From JBEKLJ01 sp050010255 (GTDB lineage Bacteria; Acidobacteriota; Terriglobia; Bryobacterales; Bryobacteraceae), in the NCBI GenBank assembly GCA_050010255.1, contig JBEKLJ010000210.1:1-5884 (forward strand): 5,884 nt of DNA, written 5' to 3'. Below the pieces are notes generated by a model, which was not told where the DNA came from, did no database searches, and saw nothing but the letters and a program-made list of their open reading frames with translations. This document shows positions 1-5,884 of this stretch, one piece after another; position 1 is the stretch's first letter, and the number at the start of each line of letters is the position of its first letter. Both the position numbers and the translations under genes were made by a program.

Positions 1-383
1 GCCGGATCGTTCCGCAAGCCGTCGTGATACGTCGGCAGGCGCCTGGCAAGCGAGAGCAGCAGCGCCATCGCGTGATCGGCCACGTCGTTCGTACCGTAGT
101 CCGGAATGTTGACCACGGGAATCCCGAGCGCGCCTGCGGCGCGGATGTCCACCGAATCGTAGCCTACCCCGACCCTCACCACCACCTGGCACGATGTCAG
201 CCGCCGCAGCGATTCCGCACCCAGCGAGATGCAGTGCCAGAGCATGACGGCGCGGAAATCCGCCAGGTCCCGCGGCAGGTCGGCTTCGGCTCGGCACTCC
301 AGGCAGCGCACGTCGGCCTCGCGCCCCAGCACCTCGCGCTCGATCGAAGCCTCGCTCAGGTAATCCAGAATGCCGAAGATCAT
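1..383 (-). CDS. D-2-hydroxyacid dehydrogenase, CtBP/phosphoglycerate dehydrogenase-like, N-terminal part (C-terminus beyond window edge)
   Basis: Translating the minus strand from the ATG at 383-381 gives 127 codons without a stop up to the window edge. The protein begins MIFGILDYLSEASIE. The family signature of the substrate-binding domain is clear: VRVGVGYDSVDI at residues 69-80, IPVVNIPDYGTNDVADHAM at 88-106, then LLLSLARRLP. These match the GxGxDxxD...GIxVxNxPDY...VADH pattern of NAD-dependent D-2-hydroxyacid dehydrogenases, and the WHCISL segment near residue 49 resembles the CtBP-like branch. Such enzymes reversibly reduce 2-keto acids to D-2-hydroxy acids in the cytoplasm. The GxGxxG NAD-binding loop and the catalytic Arg, Glu and His lie outside the window, so activity cannot be judged and the substrate is unknown. 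The start overlaps the upstream cytidylyltransferase stop by four bases (ATGA). No Shine-Dalgarno is visible, so translational coupling is likely. It may act in the same pathway as its neighbours. Confidence 0.9.
   Translation of the reverse strand, partial: MIFGILDYLSEASIEREVLGREADVRCLECRAEADLPRDLADFRAVMLWHCISLGAESLRRLTSCQVVVRVGVGYDSVDIRAAGALGIPVVNIPDYGTNDVADHAMALLLSLARRLPTYHDGLRNDP
380..383 (-). other. ATGA stop/start overlap, cytidylyltransferase to dehydrogenase
   Basis: The minus strand reads ATGA: the dehydrogenase start codon and the cytidylyltransferase TGA share bases. No Shine-Dalgarno precedes the ATG, so reinitiation by terminating ribosomes is the likely mode of translation. Confidence 0.8.
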
Positions 384-1120
384 TGCGGGTCGTACGGGGT
401 TCTGTTCTCGCTGAATCCGCGCGCCCGCAGCCAGTGATCGGTCATCGCGATCCCGTAATCGTGATCGATGTCCAGGCCGCCCGTCTGGTAGAGCGGCATG
501 CTGCGGCGTCCCATCCACCGGAACGGGAGTATGCCGTTCTCGAGTTGCATGCACTGCGACCGCAGGATCCAGACCGAGCAATCGCAGAAGTAGCACGTCT
601 CCGCGCTGTCGCGATCGCACGAAGCGTTCGCGATCGCGTTCACGTCCACGTACGGCATGATGGTGCCCTCCGGCGTCACGCGCTTGGCGCGCACGGGCGA
701 GAACTCGTTGTATGGCGAAACCGTGACCGCGCTGTCGAAGGAGGCGTCGGCGCGTAAGGCCTCAATCCCGCGGTCAATGATCCCGGGGGTGATTGTGGCG
801 GTATTGCAGAACAGGAGGACGAACATTTCCACGTCCGCGCCGCACTCGCGCATCGCGTGGAAACCGTGCACTACGACGTCCTCCACCAGCGCCTGATCCG
901 TACTCAATTCGCGCGGCCGGTCGATGATCTCCAGCCCGTGCTCCCGTCCGATCGCCTGGATGTCTGTCGCCTCGGTGCTCAGGTAGATACGGTCCACGTG
1001 GCGGGAATTCTTGGCGGCCAGGATTGGATACGTCATCAGCGGCCGCCCCAGAATCGGCATCGTGTTCTTGCCGGGTACCCCGCAACTTCCGCCTCTTCCG
1101 ATCAACAACGCCGGGATCAT
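380..1120 (-). CDS. NeuA-like cytidylyltransferase (CMP-sugar synthetase family)
   Basis: This 246-aa protein resembles the acylneuraminate cytidylyltransferase family, whose members couple CTP to an acidic sugar and release pyrophosphate. The nucleotide-binding signature is at residues 7-19 (IGRGGSCGVPGKN), followed by GRPLMTYPI and DRIYLSTEATDI (residues 43-54), as in NeuA. The metal-binding DIDxxxD-like element is near the end (GGLDIDHDYGIAM, 214-226). Two features are unusual: the lysine usual in RGGSKG is Cys13, and there are eight cysteines, five of them between 168 and 190, including CYFCDC. From memory, a branch of uncharacterised cytidylyltransferases shares the LFCN and CDRDS...YFxDCSV features, so this is probably not a true sialic acid enzyme. 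The ATG overlaps the upstream aminotransferase stop by four bases and has a strong AGGAGG six bases before it. With an aminotransferase next door, a CMP-activated amino sugar acid is plausible; the substrate is not determined. Confidence 0.88.
   Translation of the reverse strand: MIPALLIGRGGSCGVPGKNTMPILGRPLMTYPILAAKNSRHVDRIYLSTEATDIQAIGREHGLEIIDRPRELSTDQALVEDVVVHGFHAMRECGADVEMFVLLFCNTATITPGIIDRGIEALRADASFDSAVTVSPYNEFSPVRAKRVTPEGTIMPYVDVNAIANASCDRDSAETCYFCDCSVWILRSQCMQLENGILPFRWMGRRSMPLYQTGGLDIDHDYGIAMTDHWLRARGFSENRTPYDPQ
1117..1120 (-). other. ATGA stop/start overlap, aminotransferase to cytidylyltransferase
   Basis: The cytidylyltransferase ATG (1120-1118) and the aminotransferase TGA (1119-1117) overlap as ATGA. 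Here a strong Shine-Dalgarno is also present, so both coupling and de novo initiation are possible. Confidence 0.85.
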
Positions 1121-2268
1121 GAACGCCCTCCTTTAGCCTCTCGCAGCGCACAGCGCACTCCGTCGATGACTCGCCCCTGCTCCTCATCGCGCAGGTCCGG
1201 ATAGAGCGGCAGAGACAGCACCTCCCTGCTCCACGCCTCCGCAACCGGCAGCGACGCCTTTTGCGCGGTGAACAGGGGCTGGTGGTGGAGCGGCACGCGG
1301 TAGTGGATCTGCGTCGGTACGCCCGCTGCGCGCAGCGATTCGGCGATCGCGTCCCGATGGCGCGACCGGATGACGTACAGATGCCGCACGTCTCGCACCC
1401 CGGCCGCGGCCGTCGGCCTCACGCACTCCGGCGGCAACTCCCGGTCGTAGCGGCCGGCCAAGGTCAGCCGCCGCTCCAGCGCGGAATCGGCGTCCCGTAG
1501 CTTCACCAGCAGCAGCGCTGCCTGAATCTCGTCCATGCGGCCCGGAATGCCCTCCGGGCCGAAATGATCGCGCTGGCCGGTGTACCCGAGAAACCGCAGC
1601 GACTCGGCCCGGCGCGCCACCGCCTCTTCTGACGTCAGCACGGCACCCGCATCTCCCAGCGCACCGACATTCTTCGAAGGATAAAAACTCAGCGCCGCCC
1701 CATCGCCCCACGCTCCCGCCGCGCGGCCGTCCACGCTCGCCCCGAGCGCCTGTGCGACATCCTCCAGCAACAGGATACCCGCGCGATCGGCAATGGCGCG
1801 CAGTTTCTTGACGCGCGCCGGGCACCCGTATAGGTGGACCGCCAGGATCGCCTTCGTTCTCCCGGTTATCTTGGCCGCCGCCTTGTCCGGATCGATGTTG
1901 TAGTCGTCCGCGTCCACATCGGAGAACACCGCCGTTGCGCCCGTTGCCGCGATAGCCTTGGCCGACGCGTAGAACGACGCTGGTGTCGTGATCACTTCCG
2001 CGCCCGGCCCGATGCCGAAGGCGCGCATCAGAACCTCCAGCGCTGCCGTGCCGCTTGCCGTCGCGATCGCGAAACGGGCCCCGGTCCGCGCAGCCAGTTC
2101 GCGCTCCAGCGATTCGATCTGCGGCCCGTACAGGTATATTCCCGAGTCGATGACCGACTCCACCGCCGCCATCAACTCCGGTTTCAGTCGCCGCCCTTCA
2201 CGTGAGAGGTCCAGAAAGCGCAGTTCCCCGGCGCCGGAGGAATGGTTCGCCCAGGTGTCCACGGCCAT
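1117..2268 (-). CDS. DegT/DnrJ/EryC1/StrS-family PLP-dependent aminotransferase
   Basis: This 383-aa protein has the full sequence pattern of sugar aminotransferases of the DegT/StrS family, which usually convert a keto-sugar nucleotide to an amino sugar using glutamate or glutamine as donor. Numbered from the ATG at 2268: FLDLSREGR near 18, YGPQIESLERELA near 47-59, the cofactor phosphate-binding SGT at 72-74, VHLYGCPA near 145, LLEDVAQALGA with the PLP-ring aspartate D170, and the Schiff-base lysine K199 in SFYPSKNVGALGDAGAV. GRMDEIQAALL follows near 243, IHYRVPLHHQPLF near 321 and LSLPLYPDL near 351. All expected residues are present and the length is normal. The ATG shares its A with the ileS stop (TGATG). 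An in-frame GTG at 2277 is possible, but neither start has a Shine-Dalgarno. The neighbouring CMP-transferase suggests the aminated product, or a derivative, is CMP-activated. A PseC/LegC-like or Kdo8N-type role cannot be separated by sequence alone. Confidence 0.93.
   Translation of the reverse strand: MAVDTWANHSSGAGELRFLDLSREGRRLKPELMAAVESVIDSGIYLYGPQIESLERELAARTGARFAIATASGTAALEVLMRAFGIGPGAEVITTPASFYASAKAIAATGATAVFSDVDADDYNIDPDKAAAKITGRTKAILAVHLYGCPARVKKLRAIADRAGILLLEDVAQALGASVDGRAAGAWGDGAALSFYPSKNVGALGDAGAVLTSEEAVARRAESLRFLGYTGQRDHFGPEGIPGRMDEIQAALLLVKLRDADSALERRLTLAGRYDRELPPECVRPTAAAGVRDVRHLYVIRSRHRDAIAESLRAAGVPTQIHYRVPLHHQPLFTAQKASLPVAEAWSREVLSLPLYPDLRDEEQGRVIDGVRCALREAKGGRS
1127..1132 (-). 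promoter_or_regulatory. Shine-Dalgarno of the cytidylyltransferase gene
   Basis: On the minus strand AGGAGG lies six bases before the ATG at 1120-1118, inside the 3' end of the aminotransferase gene. It fixes this start and is the only strong ribosome binding site upstream of a chosen start in the window. This gene may therefore be translated independently of coupling, and more strongly than its neighbours. Confidence 0.8.
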
Positions 2269-2270
2269 CA
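2266..2270 (-). other. TGATG stop/start junction, ileS to aminotransferase
   Basis: The ileS TGA (2270-2268) and the aminotransferase ATG (2268-2266) share one base. No Shine-Dalgarno is seen upstream, so aminotransferase synthesis probably depends on ribosomes finishing ileS. This ties the synthetase to the biosynthetic genes. Confidence 0.75.
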
Positions 2271-5200
2271 CCAGCACATAGTGGCCCGAAGGGACTCGCC
2301 CTCCACGGTCACCTCGATCTGCGCTCTGGCTGAAGGCAGCGCCTCGTACTCCAGGCGTTGCGCCAGCACTTCATCGGCGATGTAGTCGCGATGCTCGCGG
2401 ATGGCCAGCCGCAACTGGTCGCTGTCCGTCGCCAGGCCCAGGTCGACGCGCTGCGTGTACGTGAGGCCCGAATCCTTGCGGAGCACCTGCAGGCGGCGCA
2501 CCAGGTCGCGCACAATGCCTTCCCGCTTCAGCGGATCCGTCACCTCGAGGTCGAGCACTACCCGGAGTCCGCTCTCATCCGCGACAGCGTACCGGGCCTT
2601 TAGCACCTGCTCCTCGCGGAACAACTGGGCCGGAACCGGGCCGAAGCCCGGAGCCTCGATCTCGCCGCCTCCGGCCAGCTGTTTCGCAATCGCCGCGCGG
2701 CTCGGCTCGTCCAGCGCTTCAAACACCGTCCGGAACCTGCCCGACTGCGCGCGAAGAGCGGCGCCCGCGGCTCTCCAATTCACCTGTAGCCGAGATTCGT
2801 AGAACTCCGCGGCGTCCTTGCGAAACTCGATGTGCTTCACGTTGAGCTCGCTTCGGATCGTGGCAAGCTGCTGGCGGAAAAGCTCGACCCGGTCAGGTGG
2901 GCACACGATGAAGGCAGACTGCAGGGGTTGCCGGATGCGGATGGACGCCTGCGACCGGAGCTTCAGCCCGAGCCGGATCGCCATCCGCACCTGTTCGGTG
3001 TCCTTCAAAAGCTGCTCGTCGCGCCAATCCGCCGGGAGCGCCGGCCAGTCCGCGTGATGCACCGATTCCGCCGCGCCGGACTCCAGCCCGCGCACCGCAT
3101 TCTGCCAGATCCGTTCCGTCACGAACGGGATGATCGGCGAAAGCGCCAGCCCGGTGGTGCGCAACGCCGTGAACAGAGTCGAGTAGCACGCGCGTTTATC
3201 CGCCTCGTGCCCGCTTCGCCAGAACCGCCGTCGGCTCACCCGGACATACCAGTTCGATACATCGTCCAGATAGGCTTCCGCTTCCCGCAGCACGGCCGGT
3301 GTGTCGTACGCCTCGTAGCCTCTGGTCACCTCGTCAAGCATCAGCGCCGTGCGCGCGCGCAGCCATCGGTCCGTGATCTGCAGACTCTCCGGATCCGCTC
3401 CCTTCGACAGGTCGGGCTGATCGACGATGGCGTAATTCACCAGGAACGCGTAGACGTTCCACAGATCCGCGATCTTGCGGCTGGCCATCTCCACGAGTTT
3501 GTAACTGAATCGCAGGTTTACCGACACCGGGCGGCCGCAATAGAGGTACCGCATCCCGTCGGCGCCCACTTTCGCCACCGCATCGTCGAACCGGATCATG
3601 TGCCCGGTCTTCGAGAACCGCGTTCCCTCCTCGCTCACCACCGATTCGTACGCCAGCACCCTCTGATAAGGCGCGCGCCCGGCAAGCGTGACCCCCATGA
3701 ACAGCATAGAGTAGAACCACAGCCGGACCTGCTCGCGCATCTCGCTGATCCACTCGGCCGGGAAGTTCTTTTCCCACTCGCCCCGGTTCTCGAAATACCC
3801 GAGCGTGGAGAACGGAACGATGCCCGCGTCGAGCCACGCGTCACCGAGTTCCAGAACCCTGGATGCGGCGGCGCCGCACTTCGGGCACCGGATCCTCACT
3901 TCGTCGATCCACGGCCGGTGCAACTCGGGAAGCCGGTCCACCACGCCCGGATCCAGCGCCATTTCGCGAAGCTGCTCGCGCGACCCGACCACGGTCACCT
4001 GCCTGCACTCGGCGCACGGATAAATGGGCAATGGCAGTCCCCAGAACCGCTTTCTGGAGATGCACCAGTCGCCCATGTTGGTCAGCCAGTCTTCCATGGC
4101 TTTGCCCACTTGCTCGGGCATCCACTCGACGGTTTTCGCAGCCTCGATCATCAGCGGGCGGACCTCCGCGCAACTGATAAACCACTCGTCCACAAGCCGG
4201 AAAATCAGTTCGGTCTTGCAGCGCCAGCACACCGGATAACTGTGCTGGTGCATCTCCGACTTCAACAGGTGGCCGTGGCTCGTGAGTTTCTCGGCCACCT
4301 CTCGCGCCACTGCTACCGCGTGCTTCCCGGCCAGCCAGCCGAACTGGGGGAAGTAGACCCCGGCTCCGTCCACCAGTACGATTTGCGGCAGCCCGAGTTT
4401 CTGACCCAGATCATAATCCTCGCGCCCACATCCCGGCGCGATGTGAACGATCCCGGATCCCTCCACCGCATCCACCTGATCCCATAGCACCAGGCGATGG
4501 TCCAGCGCCGTCTGCGGTGCAAGATCGGGCAGCAGGGGCAGGTACTCCAGGTCATTCAACTCTTCGCCGCGGTAGCTGCCGATCACCCGCGGGCGGAATT
4601 CGGCGATCTTCGACAGCGCTTCCTTGCCCAGAATGAGCGTGAAATCCCAGCGGTCCGACACCACTTCCACGTAGTCCAGCTTCGGGTTCACCGCCGCCGC
4701 CACGTTGCCGGCCAGCGTCCACGGCGTGGTTGTCCAAATGAGAAGGCGGCGCGAAGGGTTGTTTTTGAGCGGGGCCAGCACGTACACGGCCAGGTGTTTC
4801 ATGTCCTTGTACGACCCCGCCATCTCGTGCTCCGAGAGGCTGGTCCCGCACCGGAAACACCACGGCATCGGCAGCGCCTTCTGATAGATCCAGCCGCGCC
4901 GGTGGCATTCGCTCAAGAAACACCAGATGCCCGTAATATTGTGGTCCGAGTGGGTGTAATACGAGTGGTCCCAGTCCATCCACTGGCCCAAGCGGACGGA
5001 TTGCTCCGTGATCACCGCCGCGAACGTGTCCACGCGCTCGCGGCACTTGCGCGCGAAACTCTCGATCCCGAAATTCTCGATGTCGGGCTTCCCGTTGAAT
5101 CCGAGCGCCTTTTCCACCTCCACTTCGACCCAGAGTCCCTGGCAGTCGAACCCATTCTGATACCGGCTGTCATAGCCGTGCGCCGCCTTGTAACGCAGAA

Positions 5201-5423
5201 AAACGTCTTTAAGTGTCCGGCCCCAGGCGTGGTGAACACCCATCGGGTTGTTCGCCGTGATCGGGCCGTCGAGGAAACGGAACAGCGGACCGCCGGCGCG
5301 CAAAGCGCGGAGTCTTTCGAATGACCGGGCCTGTTTCCAGTACTTCAGCACCTCTTCTTCCAGCGCGGACAGCGCCAGCGTCGGAGGCACGGGATCGAGT
5401 TTAAGCATGAGTTCTTGGTTCAT
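2268..5423 (-). CDS. ileS: isoleucyl-tRNA synthetase, divergent type-2-like
   Basis: About 1051 aa and apparently complete, this is a cytoplasmic class I synthetase charging tRNA-Ile. Numbered from the ATG at 5423: the HIGH region is degenerate (NNPMGVHHAWGRTLKD, GVHH at 62-65), FDCQGLWVE follows at 92-100, and the editing (CP1) domain carries WTTTPWTL at 230-237 and GREDYD with D336. Zinc-type pairs are CFRC (189-192), CWRC (399-402), CAEC (470-473) and CPKC (513-516). DWCISRKRFWG is at 452-462, GDAWLDAG at 527-534 and the KMSKS equivalent RFSKT at 602-606. The tRNA-binding helical domain has LDDVSNWYVRVSRRRFW. Length and Cys pairs fit type-2 bacterial/eukaryotic-like IleS, a class that often tolerates mupirocin. 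The start is uncertain: this ATG is 2 nt after the upstream stop but lacks a Shine-Dalgarno. An in-frame TTG at 5438 has GGAG seven bases before it, and an ATG at 5408 fits the family N-terminus. Its place between metabolic genes is unusual. Confidence 0.93.
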   Translation of the reverse strand: MNQELMLKLDPVPPTLALSALEEEVLKYWKQARSFERLRALRAGGPLFRFLDGPITANNPMGVHHAWGRTLKDVFLRYKAAHGYDSRYQNGFDCQGLWVEVEVEKALGFNGKPDIENFGIESFARKCRERVDTFAAVITEQSVRLGQWMDWDHSYYTHSDHNITGIWCFLSECHRRGWIYQKALPMPWCFRCGTSLSEHEMAGSYKDMKHLAVYVLAPLKNNPSRRLLIWTTTPWTLAGNVAAAVNPKLDYVEVVSDRWDFTLILGKEALSKIAEFRPRVIGSYRGEELNDLEYLPLLPDLAPQTALDHRLVLWDQVDAVEGSGIVHIAPGCGREDYDLGQKLGLPQIVLVDGAGVYFPQFGWLAGKHAVAVAREVAEKLTSHGHLLKSEMHQHSYPVCWRCKTELIFRLVDEWFISCAEVRPLMIEAAKTVEWMPEQVGKAMEDWLTNMGDWCISRKRFWGLPLPIYPCAECRQVTVVGSREQLREMALDPGVVDRLPELHRPWIDEVRIRCPKCGAAASRVLELGDAWLDAGIVPFSTLGYFENRGEWEKNFPAEWISEMREQVRLWFYSMLFMGVTLAGRAPYQRVLAYESVVSEEGTRFSKTGHMIRFDDAVAKVGADGMRYLYCGRPVSVNLRFSYKLVEMASRKIADLWNVYAFLVNYAIVDQPDLSKGADPESLQITDRWLRARTALMLDEVTRGYEAYDTPAVLREAEAYLDDVSNWYVRVSRRRFWRSGHEADKRACYSTLFTALRTTGLALSPIIPFVTERIWQNAVRGLESGAAESVHHADWPALPADWRDEQLLKDTEQVRMAIRLGLKLRSQASIRIRQPLQSAFIVCPPDRVELFRQQLATIRSELNVKHIEFRKDAAEFYESRLQVNWRAAGAALRAQSGRFRTVFEALDEPSRAAIAKQLAGGGEIEAPGFGPVPAQLFREEQVLKARYAVADESGLRVVLDLEVTDPLKREGIVRDLVRRLQVLRKDSGLTYTQRVDLGLATDSDQLRLAIREHRDYIADEVLAQRLEYEALPSARAQIEVTVEGESLRATMCW
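2280..2296 (-). other. small UUCG-loop hairpin before the aminotransferase start
   Basis: The transcript reads AGUCCCUUCGGGCCACU: a C(UUCG)G tetraloop with a two-pair inner stem, a small internal loop and a three-pair outer stem. It lies in the last codons of ileS, about 11 bases before the aminotransferase ATG. It could affect reinitiation, but it is short and may be chance in G+C-rich DNA. There is no U-run, so it is not a terminator. Confidence 0.2.
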
Positions 5424-5425
5424 TC

Positions 5426-5884
5426 TCACACAAAACAATCCTGCTCTCCAATTGGGATCCGTCCTTCAGGCATGCCTTCACTGCCTGTCTCCAGGCGCAG
5501 AAGATATTCATTCTGATGGTGATAGGTGCAGCACCGGGAGCACGTGCGATGGTCCAGGGCCCGCCGCGCGGCCGACTCCACCACCTCGCGTAGGCTCTGC
5601 TCCATTATGCTCCCCACGCGGCGTTCGGCTTCACCGCGGTACGGCGTGCACGTGTAGCAGCCGTGCGTGGAAATCACCAGCCGCAGCAGCGACGCCCGGC
5701 AGTAGCGCGGCATCACAGTCAGGTTCGGGCAGTCCGCGCCGTTCAGCAGGCGCGGGATTTGGGTGTTGAGCAGCACGCGGTCGCCCCACCGCTGGATAGC
5801 ACGGCCCAACTTTTCCCGGATCACTGCCGCGTTCGAATGTAGCCAGGCGGCTTCCACGCCGTAGCCCGGCAGGTACTTCGGCTT
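5426..5884 (-). CDS. probable radical SAM protein, SPASM/twitch-like C-terminal end (N-terminus beyond window edge)
   Basis: The reading frame is open from the right edge to the TGA at 5428-5426, giving 152 residues starting KPKYLPGYGVEAAWLHSN. It is a C-terminal fragment. The GTG at 5857 is an internal codon rather than a convincing start, because the frame continues upstream in protein-like sequence. Counting from the edge, cysteines are at 52, 62, 76, 79, 115, 118, 119 and 150. The arrangement VISTHGCYTC, then RRVGSIMEQSLREVVES, then RTCSRCC resembles SPASM/twitch domains, where a Cys pair, a glycine, a short 'slxei' helix and a later CxxC bind an auxiliary iron-sulphur cluster. The CxxxCxxC motif for the SAM-binding cluster would be N-terminal and is not visible, so the family call is probable rather than proven. 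Substrate unknown. It ends 2 nt before the ileS ATG, placing it in the same operon. Alternative: another Fe-S or zinc-binding protein. Confidence 0.6.
   Translation of the reverse strand, partial: KPKYLPGYGVEAAWLHSNAAVIREKLGRAIQRWGDRVLLNTQIPRLLNGADCPNLTVMPRYCRASLLRLVISTHGCYTCTPYRGEAERRVGSIMEQSLREVVESAARRALDHRTCSRCCTYHHQNEYLLRLETGSEGMPEGRIPIGEQDCFV
5444..5449 (-). promoter_or_regulatory. possible Shine-Dalgarno for a TTG start of ileS
   Basis: GGAGAG on the minus strand lies inside the 3' end of the radical SAM-like gene. Its GGAG is seven bases before an in-frame TTG at 5438-5436, but too far from the ATG at 5423. It would support an ileS start five codons upstream, overlapping the previous gene by 13 bases. 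It could be a chance match, because the TTG-added residues are not needed by the family fold. Confidence 0.35.

Noticed and set aside
24..437. Plus-strand open frame of 137 codons at the left edge
   Set aside because: The opposite strand encodes a clear D-2-hydroxyacid dehydrogenase with family motifs, so this frame is its shadow.
1184..1825. Minus-strand 213-codon frame overlapping the aminotransferase in another frame
   Set aside because: Composed mainly of Arg, Gly and Ala. The aminotransferase frame holds the PLP motifs, so this is an out-of-frame shadow.
2280..2296. Hairpin as a transcription terminator between ileS and the aminotransferase
   Set aside because: The stem is short, there is no U-run after it, and it lies within coding sequence just before a coupled start.
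2832..4487. Long open frame of 551 codons on the plus strand opposite ileS
   Set aside because: It is rich in Arg, His and Pro with no recognisable motif, and it lies antisense to strongly conserved synthetase sequence. This is typical of a shadow frame in G+C-rich DNA.
4497..5324. Plus-strand open frame of 275 codons opposite the ileS N-terminal half
   Set aside because: Arg/Val/His-rich composition without family features, fully antisense to the HIGH and editing regions of ileS.
1..5884. tRNA, rRNA, CRISPR, insertion sequence or T-box leader
   Set aside because: No repeats, RNA-like folds or transposase features were seen. A T-box could precede an ileS, but here ileS follows directly on another gene with no leader.

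Overview
This is a G+C-rich bacterial window (about two thirds G+C in the rows I counted by hand). It is filled edge to edge by five genes, all on the minus strand and read from the right end to the left. There is no intergenic stretch of any size, no RNA gene, no CRISPR array and no mobile element. Base composition and protein style suggest a soil-type or metagenomic bacterium, possibly from the Acidobacteriota or a similar phylum. That placement is only an inference, because no taxonomic marker is present.

In transcription order: (1) 5884-5426, the C-terminal 152 residues of a cysteine-rich protein that looks like the SPASM/twitch end of a radical SAM enzyme, with its start outside the window; (2) 5423-2268, a complete isoleucyl-tRNA synthetase of about 1051 aa, with a divergent HIGH motif (GVHH) and a divergent KMSKS motif (RFSKT); (3) 2268-1117, a DegT/DnrJ/EryC1/StrS-family PLP aminotransferase; (4) 1120-380, a NeuA-like cytidylyltransferase; (5) 383-1, the N-terminal 127 residues of a D-2-hydroxyacid dehydrogenase of the CtBP/phosphoglycerate dehydrogenase type, running off the left edge.

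The junctions are very tight: a 2-nt gap (1|2), a TGATG stop/start sharing one base (2|3), and ATGA four-base overlaps (3|4 and 4|5). Only gene 4 has a clear Shine-Dalgarno sequence directly upstream of its chosen start. The five genes therefore look like one translationally coupled operon whose promoter lies beyond the right edge.

Aminotransferase, CMP-transferase and dehydrogenase together suggest synthesis of an aminated, CMP-activated acidic compound, for instance an unusual nonulosonate or Kdo-like sugar; a phosphonate-type metabolite is a less likely alternative. The radical SAM protein would add a radical step. The odd member is the full-length synthetase locked in the middle. It may simply be the housekeeping ileS in an opportunistic operon, or it may be a dedicated copy, for example for self-resistance. 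The window alone cannot decide, and this is the observation most worth following up.
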